Source of the DNA: Syntrophales bacterium
Lineage (GTDB): Bacteria > Desulfobacterota > Syntrophia > Syntrophales > UBA8958
Direction of reading: 5' to 3'
Assembly (NCBI GenBank): GCA_023231165.1
Contig: JALNVY010000139.1
Location: 1-6,494 of the forward strand
Length of the DNA: 6,494 bases
Shown: one piece after another, positions 1 to 5,943 of the stretch
How the letters are laid out: each line of letters starts with the position of its first letter
Numbering within the stretch: the first letter of the stretch is position 1
Translations under genes and position numbers: made by a program
The notes under the pieces: model-generated
Seen by the model: the letters and a program-made list of their open reading frames with translations, nothing else
The model's database searches: none
Told to the model about the DNA's origin: nothing

Positions 1-2752
1 AAGCCGCCGGAAGCAAGCCCGCCAGATTGCCTTGAAAGCGAATTGGCAGGAATTCTACAAGCTCTATCTTCAGGCCTACAACCAGGCCGGCCGCATCGCC
101 GGGGAACGGGCAGACAAGCTGACGGATGCGAACGAGCGGGCGGATGCGCGCCATGTCTTTGCCGGCGCTGTTTCCGTACAGCCCCACTTCCGCTCCTTTA
201 CCGCGGTGGCGAATCTGCCCGATCAGATCGTCCGCCTCCGGGAGCTGGCCTACAATCTCTGGTGGACCTGGAATCCCCGGGCCCTCGATCTGTTTGCCAC
301 CCTCGACCTGAAGCTCTGGAAGGAAATGCGCAGCAATCCCGTCCGCATGTTGGAGACGGTGTCCCCCGATGTCCTCCAGGAAGCATCTGAAAACTTTAGC
401 TATTTAAGTCTCTATGCCCAGATAATGCAGCAGTTTGACGATTATATGGGCGAAAAGGGACCCCGTAAGCGTATCCCGGTGCCGCCGGAGCTTCGCTGGT
501 CATCCCCGGTAGCCTACTTTTCGGCGGAATACGGCCTCCACGAATGCCTTCCCATCTATTCCGGGGGCTTGGGCACCCTCTCCGGGGACCATCTGAAAAC
601 GGCGAGCGACTTGAACCTGCCCCTGGTGGCCGTGGGCCTCCTCTACAAGAACGGCTATTTCCAGCAGGTCATCGACGAAAACGGCCGGCAGTCGGAAAAC
701 TATCCCGAAAACGACTTCTCCAGCATGCCTGTCCAGATCGTCCAGGACGAACAGGGCGCTGAAGTGCAGATCGCCATCGACCTGCCCGGCCGCACCCTTT
801 TTGCCAATATCTGGGAGGTCAAGGTGGGCAAGGTGTCTCTGTATCTCCTGGATGCGGATGTGCCCCGCAATACCCTTCAGGACCGGACGATCACCGCTCG
901 ACTTTACAGCGCCGATCAGAAAACCCGCATCGAACAGGAGATCCTCCTGGGGGTGGGTGGGGTCCGGCTCCTGAAAAAATTAGGGATCAAACCCCGAGTC
1001 TATCATATCAACGAGGGTCATTCGGCCTTTCTGTTGTTTGAGCGCATCGAATCCCTCATGCAGGAAGATGGTCTGACCTTCGATGAGGCCGCGGAAGCCG
1101 TCCGTTCCAGCAGCGTCTTTACGACCCACACCCCTGTCGAAGCTGGTAATGAAAGATTTTCCAGAGATCTCATGGAGCACTACTTTGCCGGTTTTGTGAA
1201 ACGCTTTGGCCTATCCTGGGCCCAGTTCTGGGAACTGGGACGTCGGGAAGGGGGAGAGGAGAAGACATTCTTCATGAATATCCTTGCCTTTAAAATGACC
1301 CTCCGCAGCAACGCCGTCAGCCTGGTCCACGGCCAGCTCTCCCGGCGCATGTGGCGGGACGTCTGGAAGGGTTTCGACGATTCCGACATTCCCATCGGTC
1401 ATATTACCAACGGCGTCCATGTCCTTTCCTATCTTGCCCCGCGGATGCGGTCCCTCCTCGATGCCTACCTGGGAATGGACTGGGAAAAGAATCTTACCGA
1501 CCCAGAGCGGTGGACCCGGGTCCAAGATATACCCGATGCCATGCTGTGGCGGGTGCGTTACGAACTCAAACAGAAGACCATCGATCTGATCCGCGAGGAT
1601 GTTTCCAAACGAGGCGTGAAATACGGTAATGCCCGGATGTGGCGGGAAGAACTATTTGCAAAAATGAATCCCGGGGCCCTCATGATCGGGATCGCCCGGC
1701 GCTTTGCCCCCTACAAACGGGCGGATTTGATCCTGTCGGATCTGGATCGCCTCGACCGGATCGTGAATCATCCCAGTCGGCCGGTGCACCTGGTGTTTTC
1801 AGGTAAGGCACATCCCAACGACGGCATGGGGAAAAACCTGATTGAAAAGGTTCTGAGCGTATGCCGGGAGGAACGGTTCCGGGGGAAGATCTTTTTTCTG
1901 GAGAATTACGATATCCGCGTCGCCCGCCATCTCGTCCAGGGGGTGGATCTCTGGCTTAACAATCCCCGGCGGCCCCTTGAGGCAAGCGGGACCAGCGGCA
2001 TCAAGGTGGTGATCAACGGCGTCCTCAACATGAGCGTCTCCGACGGCTGGTGGGTGGAAGGATATAACGGTGTCAACGGCTGGACTATCGGCCCGGTCCT
2101 GAAGGGCTATCAGGAACCCGATGGCAATATCGAGGGGGAAGACGGCCAGTCCCTCTACAGCCTCCTGGAAAACACAGTGATACCTGGTTTTTACGAGCGC
2201 GATGCCGCCGGGATTCCGGAAAAATGGTTGGCCATGATCAAGCAATCCATGCAGTCCCTGACGCCGGTATTCAACACCGACCGGATGCTCCTGGAATATC
2301 TCCATGAGATGTATGCACCGTCGGCGCGCCGGGAATGCGAGCTTACCGCTGATGATTTCGCCCTGGCCAGACAGCTGGCCGACTGGAAAGCCAAGCTTCC
2401 CATGCGTTTTTCTTCCCTGAAGCTCATTGACGTCAGCGTCGAGGGGGTCCATGGGGATACGGTTACTGTCGATCGGCCCCTGACCGTGAGCGCCCGGATC
2501 GATCCGGGAAAGCTGGACCCCGAGGAAATACTGGTAGAAATGGTCATCGGCCACCGGGACGGCCATGATTTTATCAGACAACCGGAGAGCATCACCCTGG
2601 TTTTGACTGACAGGTCCGGAGATGGGATTCTGACCTTTTCCGCGGATTATATCGTGAAGCAGAACGGACTTTACAGCTACGGCGTCCGGGTCATCCCCCG
2701 CCATAAGGACTTGGCGGCAAAACTGGAAACGGGCCTGATCCTCTGGGGGTAA
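1..2752 (+). CDS. glgP: Alpha-glucan phosphorylase (DUF3417 type), 5'-truncated by window edge, possible fusion to glycogen synthase
   Basis: The enzyme releases glucose-1-phosphate from the ends of alpha-1,4-glucans such as glycogen, using PLP, in the cytoplasm. Residues are numbered from the codon at 32. A DUF3417-like N-terminal domain lies at about 60-160 (AYNLWWTWNP at 73-82). The phosphorylase core follows, with AYFSAEYGL at 161-169, YSGGLGTLSGDHLK at 176-189, RRFAPYKR at 556-563 and SGKAHP at 590-595. The PLP-lysine motif EASGTSGIK ends at Lys658. A beta-rich C-terminal domain occupies about 770-906 and ends at TAA 2750-2752, as is usual for this subfamily. The frame is open to the left edge, and the codon at 32 is only a TTG with no good ribosome binding site, so it is probably internal. 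The roughly 70 residues before the DUF3417 domain, including ANWQEFYKLYLQAYNQA, resemble the C-terminal end of a glycogen synthase. That suggests a synthase-phosphorylase fusion, which is an inference. The phosphorylase call itself is firm; glucan chain-length preference cannot be read from the sequence. Confidence 0.93.
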   Translation, partial: SRRKQARQIALKANWQEFYKLYLQAYNQAGRIAGERADKLTDANERADARHVFAGAVSVQPHFRSFTAVANLPDQIVRLRELAYNLWWTWNPRALDLFATLDLKLWKEMRSNPVRMLETVSPDVLQEASENFSYLSLYAQIMQQFDDYMGEKGPRKRIPVPPELRWSSPVAYFSAEYGLHECLPIYSGGLGTLSGDHLKTASDLNLPLVAVGLLYKNGYFQQVIDENGRQSENYPENDFSSMPVQIVQDEQGAEVQIAIDLPGRTLFANIWEVKVGKVSLYLLDADVPRNTLQDRTITARLYSADQKTRIEQEILLGVGGVRLLKKLGIKPRVYHINEGHSAFLLFERIESLMQEDGLTFDEAAEAVRSSSVFTTHTPVEAGNERFSRDLMEHYFAGFVKRFGLSWAQFWELGRREGGEEKTFFMNILAFKMTLRSNAVSLVHGQLSRRMWRDVWKGFDDSDIPIGHITNGVHVLSYLAPRMRSLLDAYLGMDWEKNLTDPERWTRVQDIPDAMLWRVRYELKQKTIDLIREDVSKRGVKYGNARMWREELFAKMNPGALMIGIARRFAPYKRADLILSDLDRLDRIVNHPSRPVHLVFSGKAHPNDGMGKNLIEKVLSVCREERFRGKIFFLENYDIRVARHLVQGVDLWLNNPRRPLEASGTSGIKVVINGVLNMSVSDGWWVEGYNGVNGWTIGPVLKGYQEPDGNIEGEDGQSLYSLLENTVIPGFYERDAAGIPEKWLAMIKQSMQSLTPVFNTDRMLLEYLHEMYAPSARRECELTADDFALARQLADWKAKLPMRFSSLKLIDVSVEGVHGDTVTVDRPLTVSARIDPGKLDPEEILVEMVIGHRDGHDFIRQPESITLVLTDRSGDGILTFSADYIVKQNGLYSYGVRVIPRHKDLAAKLETGLILWG

Positions 2753-2788
2753 GTCCGGCTATCCGGAAGGAACCTGGCAGGTCATCGG

Positions 2789-2815
2789 CCGGGAGAATTA
2801 CCCGGATTTTATTAT
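2789..2815 (+). terminator. Candidate weak rho-independent terminator after glgP
   Basis: A 5-bp GC stem, CCGGG (2789-2793) with CCCGG (2801-2805), closes a 7-nt loop and is followed by the T-rich tract ATTTTATTAT. It lies about 40 nt after the phosphorylase stop codon. A second inverted pair, ATCCGG at 2761-2766 with CCGGAT at 2802-2807, could compete with it. The stem is short and the T-tract is interrupted, so termination may be partial. Confidence 0.4.
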
Positions 2816-2829
2816 CTGATGCGTCTTCA

Positions 2830-2852
2830 CGCCCAAGCTCGGTTGTTGGGCG
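2830..2852. promoter_or_regulatory. Inverted repeat upstream of the toxin-antitoxin genes, candidate operator
   Basis: CGCCCAA (2830-2836) and TTGGGCG (2846-2852) form a perfect 7-bp inverted repeat around a 9-nt centre, about 65 nt before the antitoxin start. It is followed by an A-rich run on the + strand rather than a T-run, so it does not look like a terminator for the upstream gene. Antitoxins of the RelB/DinJ family, alone or with the toxin, are known to repress their own operons through palindromes near the promoter, so an operator role is plausible but unproven. No LexA-type box (CTG-N10-CAG) was seen here, unlike the E. coli dinJ-yafQ promoter. No convincing -35/-10 pair was found in 2753-2917. 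Confidence 0.3.
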
Positions 2853-2881
2853 GAAAAAGAAAACAGAGACGAGAAAAACGG

Positions 2882-2898
2882 GTTGCATTTGTGTTGCA
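2882..2898. repeat. Direct repeat GTTGCA x2, spaced 11 bp, just upstream of the antitoxin gene
   Basis: GTTGCA occurs at 2882-2887 and again at 2893-2898, start-to-start distance 11 bp, about one helical turn. The second copy ends 19 nt before the antitoxin ATG. Ribbon-helix-helix antitoxins often bind short repeats spaced by about one turn, so this is a second candidate operator element. A repeat of this length can also arise by chance. Confidence 0.25.
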
Positions 2899-2917
2899 GA
2901 TGTGGGACAAAAAACCC

Positions 2918-3175
2918 ATGAAAACTTCAGCCGTCCATGCCCGCATTGAACCACAGACAAAGGAGAAAGCGGAAGAGATCCTTCGGAGCCTTGGCCTAAC
3001 TCCCACGGAGGCCATTCGCATCTTCTACAGGCAAATATCACTCCGTGGCGGGTTGCCTTTCCCGATTACGATTCCGAACAAGCTTACGGCCTCGACCCTG
3101 GAGAAGAGCCGACGCGGTGAAGATATTCAGGAATTTGAGTCGATAGAGGGAATGTTCAATAGCTGGAAAAAATGA
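2918..3175 (+). CDS. dinJ: RelB/DinJ-family type II antitoxin
   Basis: This 85-residue protein should neutralise the YafQ-like toxin encoded directly after it and repress the shared promoter. The N-terminal part, about residues 1-50 (MKTSAVHARIEPQTKEKAEE and on through LGLTPTEAIRIFYRQI), has the pattern of a DinJ ribbon-helix-helix DNA-binding dimer domain: a beta strand, then two helices. The segment LPFPITIPNKLTASTLEKS matches the DinJ-type linker, and the charged C-terminal tail is where members of this family wrap the toxin. The ATG at 2918 is chosen because it gives the usual family length of about 85 residues and begins exactly at the conserved strand. GTGGGA at 2902-2907 could serve as a weak ribosome binding site. 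The in-frame ATGs at 2819 and 2900 would add non-conserved basic residues. The stop overlaps the toxin start as ATGA (3172-3175), implying translational coupling. Confidence 0.88.
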   Translation: MKTSAVHARIEPQTKEKAEEILRSLGLTPTEAIRIFYRQISLRGGLPFPITIPNKLTASTLEKSRRGEDIQEFESIEGMFNSWKK

Positions 3176-3444
3176 AGGAAGTCTCGCAGACCAGGCAATT
3201 CTTCCGTGATGTCAATCGCATGCAGAAACGAGGGAAGCGCTTGGAAAGGTTGCAGGAGATTGTCAAACTTCTGGCCGAGGGCGCCCCTCTCCCAGCTAAT
3301 CATAGAGATCACCCACTAATAGGACCGTGGCATTTGTCGCGTGACTGTCATATTGAGGCCGACTGGATACTTATTTACACGACAGATCAGGATTCGCTCC
3401 GCCTGGAACGTACCGGTACACACAGCGACCTTTTCAAGAAGTGA
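3172..3444 (+). CDS. yafQ: YafQ-family mRNA interferase toxin (RelE superfamily)
   Basis: This 90-residue protein is a ribosome-dependent endoribonuclease of the YafQ branch of the RelE/ParE fold. In E. coli, YafQ cuts mRNA in the ribosomal A site, mainly at AAA codons followed by A or G; the specificity here is assumed, not shown. The family core is very clear: RDHPLIGPW at 45-53, then RDCHIEADWILIY at 57-69, then LRLERTGTHSDLF at 76-88. The residues important in E. coli YafQ (His50, His63, Asp67, Trp68, His87, Phe91) correspond to His47, His60, Asp64, Trp65, His84 and Phe88 here with a constant offset of three, so the toxin looks intact and active. The ATG overlaps the antitoxin stop by 4 nt, and antitoxin-first order is standard. 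No terminator is visible in the 46 nt before the convergent glnS gene. Confidence 0.93.
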   Translation: MKEVSQTRQFFRDVNRMQKRGKRLERLQEIVKLLAEGAPLPANHRDHPLIGPWHLSRDCHIEADWILIYTTDQDSLRLERTGTHSDLFKK

Positions 3445-3490
3445 CATCGTCCATCAAGGTGCTACCGCGAAGACACCCCATTCATGATTA

Positions 3491-5176
3491 TCAATGAGGG
3501 CCTCCGGCGATCTTGGCCCAGGAATCCCGCAAGGGGACGATCCGGTTGAAGACGGGTTTCCCGGGCCGGGAATCCTTCAAATCTGCACAGAAATAACCAA
3601 GCCGCTCAAACTGATAGCCCGTCCCCGGTGCGGCGTCTTTCAGGCCTGCCTCTACATAACAGTTGGCAAGGATTGACAGGGAGTCGGGGTTCAAATCAGC
3701 AGTATAGTTTTCATCTTTCGGTTCGGCAACCCGAAAGAGGCGATCGTACAGACGCACTTCGGCGGGAATGGCGTGATCCGCCGCTACCCAGTGGATGACC
3801 CCGGGAATCTTCCGTCCGTCCGCCGGAGGGGCGTTGCGGGTCTCCGGGTCATAGCTACAGTGGATCTCCTCGATTTGACCTGTCTGTTCGTTTTTCACCA
3901 TATTTTCATAGCGGATGACGTAGGCATTCCGGAGCCGGACCTCCCGCCCGGGACCGAGGCGATGATATTTTTTGGGTGGATCCTCAAGAAAATCATCGTA
4001 TTCGATATAAAGGACCCGGGAGAAGGGAACCTTCCGGGTGCCCATTTTCGGGTTTTGCGGATGGTTGGGGCATTCAAACTCTTCGACCTGATTTTCCGGG
4101 TAGTTGTCGATGACCACCCGGAGGGGCCGTAAAACAGCCATCGCCCGGGGCGCCCGCTCGTTCAGGTCTTCGCGGACGCAGTGTTCAAGGAGGGCGATGT
4201 CCACGAGGTTGTCATTCTTGGCCACCCCGATGGCGGCGGCAAATTTCCTGATCGCCTCCGGTGTGTAGCCGCGTCGTCTCATGCCGGCCACTGTGGGCAT
4301 TCGGGGATCATCCCAGCCGGAAACGTATTTCTTTTCCACCAACTCGATGAGCCGTCGCTTGCTTAAAACGGTGTAGCTGACATTGAGGCGGGCAAATTCG
4401 ATCTGTCGGGGACGGCGTCCGTCAATTAGCTGCTCTACAAACCAGTCGTACAAGGGACGGTTATTCTCGAATTCCAGGGTGCAGATGGAATAGGTGATCC
4501 CTTCCAGGGCGTCGGATAGGCAGTGGGCGAAATCGTACATGGGATAGATGACCCAGTCCGTTCCGGTCCGGAAGTGGGGCTCCCGTTTGACGCGGTACAT
4601 GATCGGGTCCCGCATCACGATATTGGCGGCGGCCATGTCGATTTTGGCCCTGAGGACATAGGCCCCATCGGGGAATTCGCCGACCCGCATCCGGGCAAAA
4701 AGGTCAAGATTCTCCTCTACGGAACGGTTACGATAGGGGCTATCGATGCCCGGTTCGGTGAAGCTGCCCCGGTGTTCCCTTGTCTCCTCGGCGCTCAGGC
4801 TGCATACATAAGCCTTGCCCATCTTGATGAGGGTGACGGCAAACTGGTATAATTGTTCAAAATAATCGGATGCGAAGAACAGGCGCTCCTGCCAGTCGAA
4901 CCCCAGCCAGTGGATGTCATTAATGATGGACTCGACAAATTCGAGGGACTCGCCGGCCGGGTCCGTGTCGTCCATTCGGAGGTTGCAGGTTCCTCCATAC
5001 TGGGCGGCAAGGCCAAAATTTAGGCATACCGACTTGGCGTGTCCGATATGGATATAGCCGTTCGGCTCCGGGGGGAAGCGGACGGCGACGATGCCGTCAT
5101 TTTTATTTGTTCTGAGGTCGTCTTCGATGAAGTCACGGATGAAATCTGTCGGGGGCGGGTTGTTTGGTTGCGTCAT
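3491..5176 (-). CDS. glnS: Glutaminyl-tRNA synthetase
   Basis: This class I cytoplasmic enzyme attaches glutamine to tRNA-Gln using ATP. At 561 residues it is close to the E. coli length of 554. The Rossmann catalytic domain opens with VRFPPEPNGYIHIGHAKS, containing the HIGH motif at 43-46. It is followed by LRMDDTDP and by YPMYDFAHCLSDALEGITYSIC, a segment that separates GlnRS from GluRS. The KMSKS-type loop is VLSKR at 270-274, with the key lysine at 273. From about residue 340 come the two beta-barrel anticodon-binding domains, including VPFSRVLYIEYDDF and GREVRLRNAYVI. The ATG at 5174-5176 has a strong Shine-Dalgarno sequence nine bases upstream, and the N-terminus aligns with known GlnRS. 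The gene sits 63 nt after def on the same strand, so the two are probably co-transcribed. No frameshift or missing motif was seen. A GlnRS implies direct charging of tRNA-Gln in this organism. Confidence 0.97.
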   Translation of the reverse strand: MTQPNNPPPTDFIRDFIEDDLRTNKNDGIVAVRFPPEPNGYIHIGHAKSVCLNFGLAAQYGGTCNLRMDDTDPAGESLEFVESIINDIHWLGFDWQERLFFASDYFEQLYQFAVTLIKMGKAYVCSLSAEETREHRGSFTEPGIDSPYRNRSVEENLDLFARMRVGEFPDGAYVLRAKIDMAAANIVMRDPIMYRVKREPHFRTGTDWVIYPMYDFAHCLSDALEGITYSICTLEFENNRPLYDWFVEQLIDGRRPRQIEFARLNVSYTVLSKRRLIELVEKKYVSGWDDPRMPTVAGMRRRGYTPEAIRKFAAAIGVAKNDNLVDIALLEHCVREDLNERAPRAMAVLRPLRVVIDNYPENQVEEFECPNHPQNPKMGTRKVPFSRVLYIEYDDFLEDPPKKYHRLGPGREVRLRNAYVIRYENMVKNEQTGQIEEIHCSYDPETRNAPPADGRKIPGVIHWVAADHAIPAEVRLYDRLFRVAEPKDENYTADLNPDSLSILANCYVEAGLKDAAPGTGYQFERLGYFCADLKDSRPGKPVFNRIVPLRDSWAKIAGGPH

Positions 5177-5185
5177 AGATCAATT

Positions 5186-5191
5186 CTCCTT
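5186..5191 (-). promoter_or_regulatory. Ribosome binding site of glnS
   Basis: On the minus strand this reads AAGGAG, a near-perfect Shine-Dalgarno sequence, with 9 nt between it and the glnS ATG. A second purine-rich stretch, AGGAGGAG, lies about 10 nt further upstream but is too far away to serve this start directly. The site fixes the start at 5176. Confidence 0.75.
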
Positions 5192-5229
5192 GCTCTACTC
5201 CTCCTGGAAATGCTGGTCCCAGAAAGGCG

Positions 5230-5245
5230 GGCTGATTATTCAGCC
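5230..5245 (-). other. Perfect hairpin overlapping the def stop codon, in the def-glnS gap
   Basis: GGCTGA and TCAGCC form a perfect 6-bp stem with a 4-nt loop. On the minus strand the hairpin contains the last codons and the TGA stop (5240-5242) of def. The downstream sequence is CGCCTTTCTGG, which is not a real U-run, so it is at best a poor intrinsic terminator. It could be an RNA processing or stability element that tunes def relative to glnS. No function is shown by the sequence. Confidence 0.4.
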
Positions 5246-5815
5246 GGATTGTTTCTGAAACAATGTCTCGAAGAAATTGCGTTTCTTTTTGGGTATGAAA
5301 AAGGACCCCTCGTCATAATCGACAATCAACTTGCCTTCAAGGTGGTCTATCTCGTGTTGAACGATGCGGGCCACAAAATCGAGATAGCGCTTGCCGAGTT
5401 TCTGGCCGTGGACATCGAAGCCCCGCACCTTGATCTCCGGATAACGGGCAATTTCAACCTTGATGTCGGGGCAGGAAAGGCAACCTTCTGCGAGGACGAT
5501 CTGATTGCCCCGGTTCTGGGTAATTCTGGGGTTGATGAGGACCTCGACGTCTTTCCTGGTCCAAGTGCCGTCGGAAGCCCCGTCCTTTGAAAATCCCCGA
5601 TTGCGGAAGATGATGATTTTCTTGGAGATGCCGATTTGAGGGGCCGCGAGTCCCGAGGCGTCGTCCCTTTCGAGAAAGGCTTCGACAAGGGTCCGGACGG
5701 ACTTCTTTGCTTCCGCGTCCAAGGGAATGGGGAGATCCGCGCATGTCTCCCTTAAAATGCGAGATTCTTCTTCGTTGATCTGATCATTGGACCACAGGGT
5801 CAGGACTTTTGTCAT
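5240..5815 (-). CDS. def: Peptide deformylase
   Basis: This metalloenzyme removes the formyl group from the N-terminal methionine of nascent proteins at the ribosome exit. It has 191 residues, within the usual range. The three family motifs appear in order: ASGLAAPQ at 53-60 (motif 1), EGCLS at 110-114 with metal ligand Cys112 (motif 2), and QHEIDH at 153-158 with ligands His154 and His158 and catalytic Glu155 (motif 3). Motif 1 normally starts with glycine (GxGxAAPQ), and here that position is Ala53. All metal ligands and the catalytic glutamate are present, so activity is expected. A short insertion, about residues 74-88 (GFSKDGASDGTWTRK), lies between motifs 1 and 2. The C-terminal tail is basic and aromatic (PKKKRNFFETLFQKQ). 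The ATG at 5815 begins a normal deformylase N-terminus; the only Shine-Dalgarno-like site, GAGG at 5829-5832, is 13 nt away and poorly placed. The gene precedes glnS, and no fmt gene is seen next to it. Confidence 0.96.
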   Translation of the reverse strand: MTKVLTLWSNDQINEEESRILRETCADLPIPLDAEAKKSVRTLVEAFLERDDASGLAAPQIGISKKIIIFRNRGFSKDGASDGTWTRKDVEVLINPRITQNRGNQIVLAEGCLSCPDIKVEIARYPEIKVRGFDVHGQKLGKRYLDFVARIVQHEIDHLEGKLIVDYDEGSFFIPKKKRNFFETLFQKQSG

Positions 5816-5856
5816 TGCTGTACTTCTACCTCGTTTAGTATGAATGTTTCGCTGCC

Positions 5857-5885
5857 CCTATAACACCGGGAAGGGATTATTGCAA
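5857..5885 (-). promoter_or_regulatory. Candidate sigma70-type promoter for def-glnS
   Basis: On the minus strand, TTGCAA (5880-5885, -35) is followed after exactly 17 nt by TATAGG (5857-5862, -10), with a TG one base before the -10 that makes an extended -10. Each hexamer matches the consensus at four of six positions. It lies about 40 nt upstream of the def start. The position and spacing are good and the match is moderate. Confidence 0.4.
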
Positions 5886-5908
5886 GATGCTGCGATGCCA
5901 AATAATCT
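5880..5908 (+). promoter_or_regulatory. Candidate promoter for the radical SAM gene, sharing its -35 with the def promoter
   Basis: TTGCAA at 5880-5885 is its own reverse complement, so the same six bases can be read as a -35 on the + strand. TAATCT follows at 5903-5908 after 17 nt. The -10 is poor (three of six matches). TATATT at 5913-5918 is a better -10 sequence but has no good -35 at the right distance. The start codon lies downstream at 5944. Confidence 0.25.
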
Positions 5909-5933
5909 TGAATATATTCCGATGATTTGATAC

Positions 5934-5939
5934 GAGGGA
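5934..5939 (+). promoter_or_regulatory. Ribosome binding site of the radical SAM gene
   Basis: GAGGGA lies four to five bases before the ATG at 5944. An in-frame TGA at 5923-5925 rules out any ATG further upstream, so this site supports 5944 over the in-frame ATGs at 5956 and 6007. Confidence 0.6.
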
Positions 5940-5943
5940 CGAT

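Noticed and set aside
32..34. TTG at 32 as the true start of glgP
   Set aside because: The frame stays open upstream to the window edge, there is no convincing ribosome binding site, and residues before it continue the same helical, basic character as those after it.
1799..2704. Long open frame (301 codons) on the minus strand inside the phosphorylase gene
   Set aside because: It is fully antisense to the conserved catalytic half of glgP, its translation shows no recognisable domain, and long antisense frames are common opposite GC-rich coding sequence.
2819..2917. Longer antitoxin starting at ATG 2819 or 2900
   Set aside because: The added residues are basic and unlike the family, the candidate operator repeats would fall inside the gene, and the start at 2918 gives the usual DinJ length.
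3445..3490. Terminator between the convergent yafQ and glnS genes
   Set aside because: Only short imperfect pairings were seen (for example TGATTATCA, or a GGTG/CACC stem on the minus strand), and none is followed by a T-run on either strand.
5039..5590. 183-codon open frame on the plus strand across the def-glnS junction
   Set aside because: It is antisense to the start of glnS and most of def, both firmly identified. The translation resembles no known family.
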